Notes: a model not told the origin generated them from the letters alone. DNA of 64,000 nucleotides from JANSXG01 sp965652425 (GCA_965652425.1 CBFGVX010000003.1:6603-70602); one strand, 5' to 3'. Counted from the first letter of the stretch, positions 32,144-40,649 are shown. Numbers and translations: made by a program.

Positions 32144-33607
32144 TCATTCGCCGGAGCCGCCGCCGCCCGACGACCCGCCGCGAGGCCGGCGGCGTTTGCG
32201 ACGCTTCGGCCGACCGGAGCCCGATGAATCACCCTCTTGCGAAGGGGAGTTGCCAGTGTCCGACCCGCTCGGTCCGTCGCCGGAAGCGTGGCGATCGCGC
32301 AGGTCCGGCGGCGACCACTTCTTGCCGCCCCGCCGGTTGCGGGGCTTGCGCCGAGGCCGGTCGCTCTGGGTCTGCTCCTCGGGTCCCTTCGGATCGACCT
32401 GATCGGGGTGCTCGCTGACGCCGGGGTCGCTCTGATCGTTCGAGCGCTTGCCCGGGCGGCGCCTTCGCTTGGGGCGATCGCGGGTGCCGGATTCGGCGCG
32501 GGCGTCCTCGCGCTGGGACCGCTCGCGATGGCGGGTCTGCGAGTCCGCACCGGGTTCGCTGTCGCGCCTGGCGGCGCGCTCGCCGGCCTGCTCGGCGCTC
32601 ATGCCGCGCAGCGGATCGGACGAAGAACCTGCTCCTGATTCGAGGAGTTTCTGGGATTCCTCCACCGAGATCAGGTCCTCCACCGGCACGGCGACCTGCT
32701 CGCGGTTGTGGTCGAGCGAGACCAGGACGAGCTGGGTGAGGATCTGGCTGTCTCGGACCTCGCCGGGTCCGAAGGGCGTGCCGACGCGGGCCTTGCGCCG
32801 GGGCAGGTTCTTGCGCAGGTCGTCGTAGGTCTTGTCCTCGTAGCGGAGGCAGCACATCAGCCGCCCGCAGCGTCCGGAAATCTTGAGCGGGTCGAGCGTG
32901 GCCTTCTGGATCTTGGCCGAGCGCATCGAGACGGGCTTGAGCACCTTGAGGAACTGCTTGCAGCAGCAGTGCTGGCCGCATTTCTCGTAGTCGGCGACGA
33001 GGCGGGCCTCATCGCGGGCGCCGATCTGGCGCATCTCGATGCGTGTGCCGAACTCGGCCCCGAGGTCCTTGACCAGATCGCGGAAGTCGATGCGGTCCTC
33101 CGAGAGGTAGTAGACCGTGAGCAGCTCGCCCCCGAGGATCGGCTCGACCTCGACGATCTTCATGTCCAGCCCGTGCTGGGCGACGAGCTCCCGGACTCGA
33201 TTGCGCCAGCCCTCGGCCTGTTCGCGCAGGCGGTCGAAGGCCTGCAGGTCTTCCACGGTGGCGACGCGCAGGACTCGGCCCTTGCTGAAGAACGGGTAGT
33301 CCTTGCCTCCCGAGCGATCGATGTACTCGAGCATCTCCTTGCGGGTGACGCTCTTGGAGCATCCGGCGTTGGGGCAGGTGCTCGTGAGCATCTCGCCGAT
33401 CTCGGTGCCGCGATGCGTGGTGGCGACGATCTTCGAGCCGCAGCCGGGCTTGGCGTCCCCGTCGTAGGGGAATTCGCCGATGAGCTTCATCGAGCCGAAG
33501 CGCAGGACCATCGAGGTCGGCGGCTTGAGTTTCTTGTAGGCGATGACATCGGCGTGGCGCTGATCCTCGAGATCGGCCTCGAACTGGGGCAGTGGGAAGA
33601 TCGACAT
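32144..33607 (-). CDS. PSP1-domain protein (RicT/YaaT-like) with disordered C-terminus
   Basis: The 487-residue protein has the PSP1/RicT core: VLRFGSMKLIGEF near the N-terminus, DKVLR-type segment ELLTVYYLSEDRIDFRDLVKDL, RIEMRQIGARDEARL, and the Cys-rich section EKCGQHCCCKQFLKV...GRCGRLMCCLRYE. In Firmicutes, RicT joins an Fe-S complex that promotes RNA processing; whether this protein carries a cluster is open, but the conserved Cys are all present. Between the N-terminal and PSP1 core there is an added segment with CPNAGCSK. About 150 C-terminal residues are Arg/Ser/Gly-rich and likely disordered, ending with the basic tail RPKRRKRRRPRGG. Start at ATG 33607; two GC-rich hairpins lie in the leader. 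Confidence 0.82.
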   Translation of the reverse strand: MSIFPLPQFEADLEDQRHADVIAYKKLKPPTSMVLRFGSMKLIGEFPYDGDAKPGCGSKIVATTHRGTEIGEMLTSTCPNAGCSKSVTRKEMLEYIDRSGGKDYPFFSKGRVLRVATVEDLQAFDRLREQAEGWRNRVRELVAQHGLDMKIVEVEPILGGELLTVYYLSEDRIDFRDLVKDLGAEFGTRIEMRQIGARDEARLVADYEKCGQHCCCKQFLKVLKPVSMRSAKIQKATLDPLKISGRCGRLMCCLRYEDKTYDDLRKNLPRRKARVGTPFGPGEVRDSQILTQLVLVSLDHNREQVAVPVEDLISVEESQKLLESGAGSSSDPLRGMSAEQAGERAARRDSEPGADSQTRHRERSQREDARAESGTRDRPKRRRRPGKRSNDQSDPGVSEHPDQVDPKGPEEQTQSDRPRRKPRNRRGGKKWSPPDLRDRHASGDGPSGSDTGNSPSQEGDSSGSGRPKRRKRRRPRGGSSGGGGSGE

Positions 33608-33654
33608 CGGCAGAGGGGTTCCGGGGTCAGGCAAAAGTGCGCACCGAAGCGGAG

Positions 33655-33670
33655 CCGGTCGGAGGACCGG
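33655..33670 (-). other. Leader hairpin 1 of the PSP1 gene
   Basis: CCGGTC (33655-33660) and GACCGG (33665-33670) with a 4-nt loop, about 48 bp before the PSP1 start on the minus strand. Confidence 0.4.
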
Positions 33671-33708
33671 TATGAGGGCTCGGTGTGTCGTCGGGAAGGG
33701 TTTTCAGG

Positions 33709-33737
33709 ACCGCGCGCCCCCCGACAAGGCGCGCGGT
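33709..33737 (-). other. Strong hairpin between the small-protein cassette and the PSP1 gene
   Basis: ACCGCGCGCC (33709-33718) pairs perfectly with GGCGCGCGGT (33728-33737). It lies 85 bp after the last small gene (minus strand). No T-run follows on either strand, so it may stabilise or end the upstream transcript or belong to the PSP1 leader. Confidence 0.45.
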
Positions 33738-33821
33738 TGCAGACGCGGAACCGGGGCGCAGCATAGCAGACCGCACGCCTTACGCGGGGTATGTCGGTAC
33801 GGAGCCGGGGTCAGAGCGGGT

Positions 33822-34145
33822 TCAGGGGCGGCGACGGGCGCTGGTGAAGATCTCGGGCAGACTCTGCGTCTCATGGAGTTGGAGGGTGCGCCCCTGCTCG
33901 ATGCCGAAGACATAGAGCCGCTCCTGCGCGTCGTTGATGACCAGCAGGATGTCCGAGTCTTCCCGGGCCTTGACATTCGTGACCGTCAGCGAGCCCACGG
34001 TCGTGATGTCGGCGCGGGCCTCCTTGCCCAGACGGGCGTCGGAGGCCTGGGTGATGATCATCGCCATGATCACGAACGCCGAGGCCCACAGGGCGGCGGC
34101 ACCGGTATCGAGGCGTGAAGAATTCTGGCGGATGTCGGTGCTCAT
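33822..34145 (-). CDS. Small membrane-anchored protein, third of a cassette of three
   Basis: The 107-residue product has a short polar start, one hydrophobic helix (GAAALWASAFVIMAMIIT) and a beta-rich outer part (DITTVGSLTVTNVKARED, DILLVINDAQERLYVFGIEQ) that reads like a single beta-propeller blade or a small sensor fold. I do not recognise the family. Its ATG overlaps the stop of the gene upstream (ATGA), so the two are coupled. The preceding gene encodes a protein of similar size and layout (a helix plus a segment IAIVDANNQEIVALRWD), so the pair may be distant paralogues. Confidence 0.65.
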   Translation of the reverse strand: MSTDIRQNSSRLDTGAAALWASAFVIMAMIITQASDARLGKEARADITTVGSLTVTNVKAREDSDILLVINDAQERLYVFGIEQGRTLQLHETQSLPEIFTSARRRP

Positions 34146-34444
34146 CGGCGGGTCCCTCCTCCGCCCGAGGCCTCGGGGGTCTGCAGCGAGACATAGTCGA
34201 TGCCCGCGAGCGACCGCCGGCTGGCGTCCCAGCGCAGGGCCACGATCTCCTGGTTGTTCGCGTCCACGATGGCGATGGCGTCGGATACCGAGCCGGGGAT
34301 GGTGATCGACAGCGCCGAGTACTGGCCACGGGCGCGGTTGGCGTTCTGAGCGTTCGAATCGCTCGGCCCGATGCTGACCAGCACCAGAGCGACGATCAGC
34401 AGCACATTCAGCGTGATCAGACCCTTGTACGATTTTCTATTCAC
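34142..34444 (-). CDS. Small membrane-anchored protein, second of a cassette of three
   Basis: The 100-residue product begins MNRKSYKGLITLNVLLIVALVLVS, a signal anchor, followed by Ala/Asn-rich and beta-rich stretches (YSALSITIPG, AIAIVDANNQEIVALRWD) and a Gly/Arg tail. The start is GTG at 34444 with AAGGAGGG 6 nt upstream, better than any upstream codon. It overlaps the next gene by 4 nt. Function unknown; the parallel with the following protein (DILLVINDAQERLYVF) suggests a shared fold. Confidence 0.65.
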   Translation of the reverse strand: MNRKSYKGLITLNVLLIVALVLVSIGPSDSNAQNANRARGQYSALSITIPGSVSDAIAIVDANNQEIVALRWDASRRSLAGIDYVSLQTPEASGGGGTRR

Positions 34445-34498
34445 GGCGGCCCTCCTTGCGCGGCGTGGTCTGGAACGAGGCACTCGGGATCAGAACGC

Positions 34499-34720
34499 TC
34501 AGTCCTGATGCTCGCGCCGGCTGGGCATGATCGCCAGACCCACCGCCGCCAGAGCGAGCACGCCCCCGATCAGGTACGGAAGGATCACGCTGCCGGATCC
34601 GAGATCCTGCACGGCGGGCGGACGGGAATCCTGCGCGAGAACAGCGGGAGCGCTCGAAAGCAGCGCGACAGCCGCGGTGGCGAGAAACAGCCCGATCCGG
34701 TTGCAGACGGTGATCTTCAT
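34499..34720 (-). CDS. Tiny exported/membrane protein, first of a cassette of three
   Basis: The 73-residue product has a signal-peptide-like segment (IGLFLATAAVALLSSAPAVLAQ), a short loop, and a second hydrophobic helix (ILPYLIGGVLALAAVGLAIM) before a charged tail. The ATG at 34720 is chosen; the longer reading adds a basic stretch with no homologous look. It stands first in a row of three short genes with 54-bp and overlapping junctions. Function unknown. Confidence 0.6.
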   Translation of the reverse strand: MKITVCNRIGLFLATAAVALLSSAPAVLAQDSRPPAVQDLGSGSVILPYLIGGVLALAAVGLAIMPSRREHQD

Positions 34721-34770
34721 CGCCGAACAGTACCCCGCCCGCTCCCGCACAACAAGCAGAATCCGCCTGC

Positions 34771-34798
34771 GGACCGGCACGGACTCATTCCGGTCCGT
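34771..34798 (-). terminator. Hairpin after the HYExAFE gene
   Basis: GGACCGG (34771-34777) can pair with CCGGTCC (34790-34796), and ACGGAC (34779-34784) alternatively with GTCCGT (34793-34798). It lies just after the HYExAFE stop on the minus strand and before the small-protein cassette. There is no T-run. Confidence 0.4.
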
Positions 34799-34814
34799 TC
34801 AGCGATTGCCCGGA

Positions 34815-35336
34815 TCAGGCCACCCGGGACAGGGGCAGTGCGCTGCGCAGCCGCTCAAAGTCCGTCGCAGCAAGATCGACGGTTCCCCACCGCTCGCTGC
34901 GGGTTCTCGCGTGCCGGGCGTAGACCCGCATCGGGACCGAGCGCAGGGCGTACCAGCGTCCCCTGCTTTCGAGCAGGTGTTCGAACAGGCCGTCCGGCGG
35001 CTGCACATCGGTCCAGTAGGCAAACACGAAGACCGCCTCAAACCCGGTCCCGAACAGGGATTCCCAATGGGCCAGCGAGCGGAGGTCGTCCTGCGTGACC
35101 CAGTTTTCCAGCCGCCCGATCCGCCCGTCGGCCTTCAGACGCAGCTTGCGTCCCTTGATGTCCACCAGCAGTTTGCGATCGGGGCCGGAGACCAGGAAAT
35201 CGAAGGATTTGACCGCGCCCTGTCCGGCATCAGGTGGGAGGAGGGCTTTTCGTGCTTCGTCCACCGCGATGTAGGGCAGCCGCAGGCGGCGCAGATGCTC
35301 CTCAAACGCGAGTTCGCAGTGGTGATGACGCTGCAT
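34815..35336 (-). CDS. HYExAFE-family protein, putative PD-(D/E)XK-fold nuclease
   Basis: The 173-residue product starts MQRHHHCELAFEEHLRRL, matching the N-terminal H-x-x-E-x-AFE signature of the planctomycete-type HYExAFE family. About 45 residues on, SFDFLVSGPDRKLLVDIKGRK gives an acidic residue, then D-I-K-G after a beta strand, the pattern of PD-(D/E)XK nucleases (Asp in VDIKG with Lys two residues on). This suggests a nuclease or a related DNA-binding fold, an inference from motif only. The middle (WVTQDDLRSLAHWESLFG) and the C-terminal part fit no other family. A leaderless-type -10 box lies 6 nt before the ATG. Confidence 0.75.
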   Translation of the reverse strand: MQRHHHCELAFEEHLRRLRLPYIAVDEARKALLPPDAGQGAVKSFDFLVSGPDRKLLVDIKGRKLRLKADGRIGRLENWVTQDDLRSLAHWESLFGTGFEAVFVFAYWTDVQPPDGLFEHLLESRGRWYALRSVPMRVYARHARTRSERWGTVDLAATDFERLRSALPLSRVA

Positions 35337-35342
35337 GGTGCG

Positions 35343-35348
35343 ATTCTA
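35343..35348 (-). promoter_or_regulatory. -10 box of a leaderless promoter for the HYExAFE gene
   Basis: TAGAAT on the minus strand is followed by 6 nt and the ATG at 35336. Confidence 0.55.
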
Positions 35349-35362
35349 GGAAAGCCGGTGGG

Positions 35363-36604
35363 TTACGGGGAATTCGGGTCGGATGCGGTGTCTTGGGCGT
35401 TCTCCGGCGCAGGCCGCAGCGCTTCGAGAATCAACGGGATCGCCGGCGGCACGGCGTCGGTGCTCACCAGCGGCACCGTGCGCAGCATGCTCCGGTGGTT
35501 GGCGGTCACGACCATGTACTCGCTCGCGCCCTCCAGTGGGGTGGATTCGAGGGGGACCACGCCGTCGCCAACCAGATCCGTGATGGAATCGATCCGTTCC
35601 AGCAACAGTCCCCGCAACTCCTCGCTGAGAAGCCCGTCCAGCGGTGCGGACGAGGCGATCTCGTCGAGGCGGTCCCGCTGGGCCGCCGTGGCGTGAGCCG
35701 CGATGACCGTGATCGGGGTGTCTTCGGGCAGCGGCCGGGCGTTCAGGTCCTTGAGGTACGACGAACCCGGGGCGAGCGCGAGCGCGGCGTCACCCGACCC
35801 ATCGACCAGGAACGAGAGCACCTCCGCGGGTTCGAGGGTTCGAGAACTCCACAGCCGGGCCACGACCTCGCGGGCCTCGCCGATGGGCTGCAGAGCCGCG
35901 ACCGGAGACCCCTGATTCGGGGTTCCCAGCGTGACCAGATGCCGAATCTTCGGGCCGCCCCACTCTTCATCGGCGGCGTGCCGGGTCAGGACATCGCGCG
36001 AGATCAGACCGCCCATGGAGTGGGCCACGATGGCCAGTTCCTCGATCCCGGCTTCCGCCGCCTCGCGCGAGAGCGCGAGGGCGAACTGGTCGGCCGAGCG
36101 GACCGGGGACTGGTCGTTGGCGTAGTTGAAACGCAGCACGCGATACCCGTCCAGGTGCAGCGCCGGGGCCAGTTCGTCCCAGATGTCGCCCGGCTCGTCG
36201 AGGCCGTGGATCAGCAGCACGACCGACCGGTCGGCCGGCGTGCTCTGCGGATCGAACCGCGGCCACCGCTCTCCGGAATCACCCGGCTGATACTCGAAAA
36301 GACCCAGTCGCTCGGCCAGACGCTCGGATGCCTGAGCGAGCAGCCGCTCGGGGGAGTGTTCGCGGATGAGCCGGTCGAGTTCGTCGCTGCCTTCAGCGGC
36401 CCGACGCTCCAGCCAGCGTATTGCACCGTCGAGATGTCCCCCCGCTGCGGCCCCCATCGAAGCCAGCCCGGTCCGCGACGAGCCCGAAGAGGTCATGGAC
36501 CCCACGATCGCGGCACCGGTTCCGGCCAGAGCCACGATGGTGATCGAGGCGATGGCGATCGCGAGTGCGGTTTTCCGGGTTCGGCGTGGGGATGATTCGG
36601 GCAC
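35363..36604 (-). CDS. Secreted or membrane-anchored alpha/beta-hydrolase (lipase-like)
   Basis: The 413-residue protein has an N-terminal hydrophobic signal anchor (TALAIAIASITIVALAGTGAAIV), a helical spacer, and an alpha/beta-hydrolase from residue 125. The oxyanion loop LLIHGLDEPGDIWDE, the nucleophile elbow VAHSMGGLISR (Ser near residue 200) and a loop TLGTPNQGSP typical of triacylglycerol lipases are visible; the acid and His residues lie further on (the His may be in VVTANHRSM). Substrate unknown. The start is GTG at 36604; a TACAAT box at 36683-36688 on the same strand would give a leader of about 75 nt. It is divergent from the first Lpt permease. Confidence 0.8.
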   Translation of the reverse strand: MPESSPRRTRKTALAIAIASITIVALAGTGAAIVGSMTSSGSSRTGLASMGAAAGGHLDGAIRWLERRAAEGSDELDRLIREHSPERLLAQASERLAERLGLFEYQPGDSGERWPRFDPQSTPADRSVVLLIHGLDEPGDIWDELAPALHLDGYRVLRFNYANDQSPVRSADQFALALSREAAEAGIEELAIVAHSMGGLISRDVLTRHAADEEWGGPKIRHLVTLGTPNQGSPVAALQPIGEAREVVARLWSSRTLEPAEVLSFLVDGSGDAALALAPGSSYLKDLNARPLPEDTPITVIAAHATAAQRDRLDEIASSAPLDGLLSEELRGLLLERIDSITDLVGDGVVPLESTPLEGASEYMVVTANHRSMLRTVPLVSTDAVPPAIPLILEALRPAPENAQDTASDPNSP

Positions 36605-36682
36605 GGAGGAGACCAGTTCGAAGCGGGCAGGAGGACAAAGACCCGGCGAGGGGGCTTCAGGGTGAGTACGGGGAACAGAAGG

Positions 36683-36688
36683 ATTGTA
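36683..36688 (-). promoter_or_regulatory. Possible -10 box for the lipase-like gene
   Basis: TACAAT read on the minus strand, 79 nt before the GTG start; no good -35 box is seen. Confidence 0.3.
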
Positions 36689-36762
36689 CGGGGGCGGGGT
36701 CGTGGGCTTTCATGCAAAGTTCGGATTCGCGCGGTTTGCCAGAGGTGGCCGGTCCGGGGACG

Positions 36763-38568
36763 ATGCGGGCGATGTCTTCCCGGCGACCACCCCTGATCCT
36801 GTGGCGGTACCTCAGCGTGGAGCTGTGGCGATCGCTCGCGCTGATCGCGTTCGCGCTGGTGCTGCTGGTGAGTTTCGCCGCGGCGATCCGCCCGCTGGCC
36901 CGGGGGGACATCGGCTTGGGGGATGCAATCAAGCTGATGGGGCTGCTTTCGTTGCCGATGAGCCAGTTCGCGCTGCCGTTCGCGGCGGGGTTCGCCTCGA
37001 CGCTGGTCTACCACCGCTTCAGTTCCGACAACGAGGCGACCGCATGCCGGGCCAGCGGGATCCCCCAGCGATCGATCCTGGCACCCGCCCTGATGATGGG
37101 ACTGATGCTGGGGCTTGCGGTGGCGGTGCTGTCCAATTCGGTGATGCCCCGCTTTTATCGTGCGGCCGAGCAGATCGTCGCGCGCGATGTGGCGCGGCTG
37201 ATCGTCGGGCCGATCCGAAATGGCAGCCCGATCCGGCTGGGCAGCTGGGACCTGTACGCCGAGCAGATCTACCGTCCGGAGGTGCCCGAGGGGTCGGCGG
37301 CGATGGACCACCTGATCCTGCTGAGCGTGGTCGGCGCGGAGATCGGCGAAGACGGCGTGACCCGGCAGTTCGTCTCCGCCCGGCGGGTGGACATGTGGCT
37401 GTCCGAGGCCAGCCCGGAGGAAACCGGGACCGGCGAGCCGGGGACCTCCGTGCAGCTGGCGTTCACCGATCCGGTCGGTCTGGTGCCGGAGGGCGATGTG
37501 AGCTTTTCGATCGGCACGCTCGGGACGGGGCGGCTGATCCTGCCGTCGAACTTCGACGACGATCCGAAGATGCTGACCTTCAAGCAGATGCGCGAAGCGA
37601 GGCGCGAGCCGCGCCGGATCGACACGACGGACCTGCGGGCGCGACAGCTCGCCTTGGAACTGGGCCGCTTGCGCGTGGCCGAGGCCCTGCGCGACCGAGT
37701 CCGCAACGACGGGCGGCTTGTGCTCACCCGCGATGACGAAACGCTCTCGATCGAGGTGGACGAGATGGTCGCCGAGGGGAGCGGCTGGCGACTGCGATCG
37801 AACCGCGGCGATCTGAACGAGCCGCTGATCCGGGCGGTGTACTCCAGCGAGCGCGGGTTCTCGCGCACGCACTTTGCGCAGGGCGCTCTGCTTCGCTTCG
37901 CGGACCCGCGCGGGCTGGGCGGCGGGATGGATGTCGTCGGCATCCGCGTCGCCGACGAGGATACCCAGCGGACGGATCAGGAGCGGCTGTCGCTGACGCT
38001 GGTGCTCGAGCGCGTGGTCACGCTCGACAGCGCCATGGCCGGTCCCGAGGGCGGCGCGGTCGCGACCGACCCGGACGCCGTGCGCGAGGCGGCGAACCTC
38101 GGTGCCGAGCAGGCGAGTCTGCCCTACAGCGGGCTGGTGCTGCAGAGCGATCGCGAACTGATCGAGTCGGACTGGCCCGCCTCGCAACTCCTCGAGCAGG
38201 CGGCGACGCTCGATCCCGACGACCAGACGCATCGGGCGGCGCTCGCGCGGGCGGAGGCGCTGCGCGAGAAGATCGAGCGGCAGGATCGAGACATCCTCTC
38301 CCGGATGAACGAGCGTGCGGCGTTCGTATGCATCGTGGCGCTGATGGGCATCGTCAGCGCGATCATGGCGATGCGCCTGCGCGATGCGCTGCCGCTGCTG
38401 GTGTTCCTGTGGTCGTTCCTGCCGGCGATGGGCGCGGTGGTGATGATCTCCAGCGGCCAGCAGATCACCGAGAAATCCGGGCCTCAGGGGCTGCTCCTGC
38501 TCTGGGGCGGGGTGGCGGCGCTGGCGGGCTTCACGGTGCAGCAATTCCGGGCGCTCGTCCGTGTCTAG
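36763..38568 (+). CDS. LptF/LptG-family lipopolysaccharide export permease
   Basis: The 601-residue membrane protein has the YjgP/YjgQ layout: two or three N-terminal helices (LALIAFALVLLVSFAAAI, LSLPMSQFALPFAAGF), the conserved RASGIPQRSILAPAL in a cytoplasmic loop, a third helix (MMGLMLGLAVAVLSNSV), a large periplasmic beta-jellyroll region (about residues 150-500), and three C-terminal helices. LptF and LptG form the inner-membrane core that moves lipopolysaccharide to LptC. The periplasmic part is longer than in E. coli. Two starts are possible (36763 and 36772); the first is used. It is followed by a second family member. Confidence 0.85.
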   Translation: MRAMSSRRPPLILWRYLSVELWRSLALIAFALVLLVSFAAAIRPLARGDIGLGDAIKLMGLLSLPMSQFALPFAAGFASTLVYHRFSSDNEATACRASGIPQRSILAPALMMGLMLGLAVAVLSNSVMPRFYRAAEQIVARDVARLIVGPIRNGSPIRLGSWDLYAEQIYRPEVPEGSAAMDHLILLSVVGAEIGEDGVTRQFVSARRVDMWLSEASPEETGTGEPGTSVQLAFTDPVGLVPEGDVSFSIGTLGTGRLILPSNFDDDPKMLTFKQMREARREPRRIDTTDLRARQLALELGRLRVAEALRDRVRNDGRLVLTRDDETLSIEVDEMVAEGSGWRLRSNRGDLNEPLIRAVYSSERGFSRTHFAQGALLRFADPRGLGGGMDVVGIRVADEDTQRTDQERLSLTLVLERVVTLDSAMAGPEGGAVATDPDAVREAANLGAEQASLPYSGLVLQSDRELIESDWPASQLLEQAATLDPDDQTHRAALARAEALREKIERQDRDILSRMNERAAFVCIVALMGIVSAIMAMRLRDALPLLVFLWSFLPAMGAVVMISSGQQITEKSGPQGLLLLWGGVAALAGFTVQQFRALVRV

Positions 38569-38614
38569 GGCGTGCGCGCGCGAGGCGCTTTGGGCCGCGT
38601 GCGCCCGCGGGGCG

Positions 38615-38620
38615 TACACT
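38615..38620 (+). promoter_or_regulatory. Possible -10 box for the second Lpt permease gene
   Basis: TACACT lies 32 nt before the GTG at 38653, in the 84-bp gap between the two permease genes. Confidence 0.3.
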
Positions 38621-38652
38621 GGCTGTCCGTTGACCAACCGCCGGAGCCGACC

Positions 38653-39798
38653 GTGAACATCATCCACCGATACATCGCGCGGGTGTACCTGATCAATGTG
38701 GTGTCGCTGCTGGTGTTCCTGTTCGGGTTCATCGTGGTGGTGGATGTCTTCCTGAACCTGCGCCGGTTCGCCTCGCAGGCGGCCGACAACGCGCCGGGCG
38801 AGTCTTCGCTGCATGTGGCGCTGCTGACGGTCATGCTGATCGTGGACATCTGGGTGCCGCGCCTGCTGCAGCTGTTCAACTACATGGGCGGCGTGGTGCT
38901 GATCGGGGCGATGGGGTTCACCTGCGCGCAGATGGTCCGCAGCCGCGAGTTTGTCGCCCTGCTCGCCAGCGGGGTCTCGCTGCAGTCGCTGGCGAGGCCG
39001 TTCCTGGTCGTGGCGGTGCTCGTGTCGGGCGTGCAGGTGGTGAACATGGAGTTCGTCGTGCCGTCCATGGCGCACCTGCTGACGCGCAGCATCAGCGACA
39101 GCGGCGACCGGTCGATCCGCAGTTTCCGCCTGCCGCCCTCCCCGGACGGCGACGAGCGGCTGGTGTCGGCGGCGCGCTACGACGACGCCTCGCAGTCGCT
39201 CGTCGCCCCGCGCAACAACGAGCGCAGCGCCGAAAGCGACGGCACCTTCACCGTCCGCTCGGTGATCGTCGCGGACTCAGCGCGCTGGTCCGACGGGGCG
39301 TGGGTGCTGGAGAACGGCGAGCGTCGCGCGGTCAGCCCTCGGCGCGAGGACGGCCAGCCGGCGCAGCGACCCCAGGCGGCCCCCGAGCCGGTCGAGCGGT
39401 TCGACTCGCGCCTCAGCCCGGACCGGATCCGGGTGCGCTACCTGACAGGGCTGGCCGAGAACCTCTCGTTCCGCCAGCTCGGTTCGATCATCGAGGGCGG
39501 CGGGCTCAGCGAGGAGAAAGCAGACGAACTCCAGCGCATCCGGTTCGGCCGGTACGCCGCCTTGCTTGCGAGTCTGCTCACCTTGATGGCGACGCTGCCG
39601 TGCTTCCTTGTGCGCACGCCCGGTCCGATGCTCCGACCGGCCATGCGGGCGGCGCCGGTGGCCCTGATCGGTCTGGGCGCGGCCGCCGCGGCGACCACGC
39701 TGCCGATGCCCGGCCTTCCAGACTGGCTCGGGCCGTTCGTGCCGGGTCTGATCGTGCTGCCCATCGCGATCGCGCTCTATTCGAGCATCCGGTCCTGA
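38653..39798 (+). CDS. LptF/LptG-family permease, second copy
   Basis: The 381-residue protein starts NIIHRYIARVYLINVVSLLVFLFGFIVVVDVF, the usual N-terminus of the family, and has a further conserved loop (SREFVALLASGVSLQSLARPFLV), a periplasmic domain and three C-terminal helices. With the preceding permease it would form the LptFG heterodimer. The start is GTG at 38653; the in-frame ATG codons come too late. Its 3' end overlaps the convergent gene by 22 bp. The LptB ATPase and LptC are not in this window. Confidence 0.85.
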   Translation: MNIIHRYIARVYLINVVSLLVFLFGFIVVVDVFLNLRRFASQAADNAPGESSLHVALLTVMLIVDIWVPRLLQLFNYMGGVVLIGAMGFTCAQMVRSREFVALLASGVSLQSLARPFLVVAVLVSGVQVVNMEFVVPSMAHLLTRSISDSGDRSIRSFRLPPSPDGDERLVSAARYDDASQSLVAPRNNERSAESDGTFTVRSVIVADSARWSDGAWVLENGERRAVSPRREDGQPAQRPQAAPEPVERFDSRLSPDRIRVRYLTGLAENLSFRQLGSIIEGGGLSEEKADELQRIRFGRYAALLASLLTLMATLPCFLVRTPGPMLRPAMRAAPVALIGLGAAAAATTLPMPGLPDWLGPFVPGLIVLPIAIALYSSIRS

Positions 39799-40643
39799 TC
39801 GTTGGCCTCGGGCTGGTTGACCACGCGCCAGCCCGCCGCGTCGGCCAGGTCCATGGCCGGTCCGGTCGGGTCCAGCACCGCGACCTCCCCCGGCCCCAGC
39901 AGCACGAGCATGTCGCGGATGCGGATCTTCTGATCGCGCAGTGCCTCCGGATCGGTGTAGACATAGGCGAGCACCCGTTCGTCGCCGAAGCGGAGGTAGA
40001 TCGGGCGTGGCATGTCGGCGGCGTCGGGGTCGTAGCCCTCCATCGGCCCCACTTCGGCGAAGACCCGCCGGGCATCGAGGATGAGGCCGAACCCCGCGCC
40101 GCTCCCGGTGACCACGCCTCGCCGATCGCGCAGCGCGTCCGCGAACGCCGCGATCTGCTCGTCGGAGAGCGACCGGCCGAGGTCTTCGCTCATGACCTGC
40201 CGGGTCAGGCCGGGTCTGGCGTTCTGGGCCGAACCGACCATCTCCGCGCCGACCGGAGCGAGCCGGGCCGAGGCGCTGAGCGTGACGAGCGCCAGCAGCA
40301 CCAGCGCCCCTTGGATGGCCGTTACCCCGACCCCGACGAACAGCGCGACCAGGGCCAGGGGTCTGCCGATAAGCCCCTCGGGATCGCGCTCGATGCTGCG
40401 CAGGGCCATGAAGGCGAGGATGCAGCCGTTGAGGGCCAGCAGCGGGGCCACGAGCACGCCGATCCAGGAGTTCCACCCCGCGAAGATACTGGTGGCCAAG
40501 GAGCCGCAGCCGATGACGATCGCGCCCAGCACCAGCCCGAACGAGGCGAGCGCGGCTCCGCTGAGCCGGGCGGGCGTCCCGATATTGGCGGCAGACTGGG
40601 TTTCGGGCCTCTCGGACGGGGGATTCGGGGAGTGCTGATCCAT
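39777..40643 (-). CDS. DUF4190-like membrane protein
   Basis: The 288-residue product has a Pro/Ser-rich N-terminus, then two pairs of hydrophobic helices (ALASFGLVLGAIVIGCGSLA, WIGVLVAPLLALNGCILAFMAL, LALVALFVGVGVTAIQGALVLL), the layout of DUF4190 proteins, and a soluble C-terminal domain of about 160 residues with mixed alpha/beta character. I cannot assign a function. Its ATG is preceded by a TAGTCT box 6 nt away, a leaderless-type start. It overlaps the 3' end of the second Lpt permease. Confidence 0.6.
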   Translation of the reverse strand: MDQHSPNPPSERPETQSAANIGTPARLSGAALASFGLVLGAIVIGCGSLATSIFAGWNSWIGVLVAPLLALNGCILAFMALRSIERDPEGLIGRPLALVALFVGVGVTAIQGALVLLALVTLSASARLAPVGAEMVGSAQNARPGLTRQVMSEDLGRSLSDEQIAAFADALRDRRGVVTGSGAGFGLILDARRVFAEVGPMEGYDPDAADMPRPIYLRFGDERVLAYVYTDPEALRDQKIRIRDMLVLLGPGEVAVLDPTGPAMDLADAAGWRVVNQPEANDQDRMLE

Positions 40644-40649
40644 GGCACA

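Noticed and set aside
36493..39075. An 860-codon ORF on the minus strand
   Set aside because: His/Arg/Gln-rich, antisense to the two Lpt permease genes, with no domain; a shadow.
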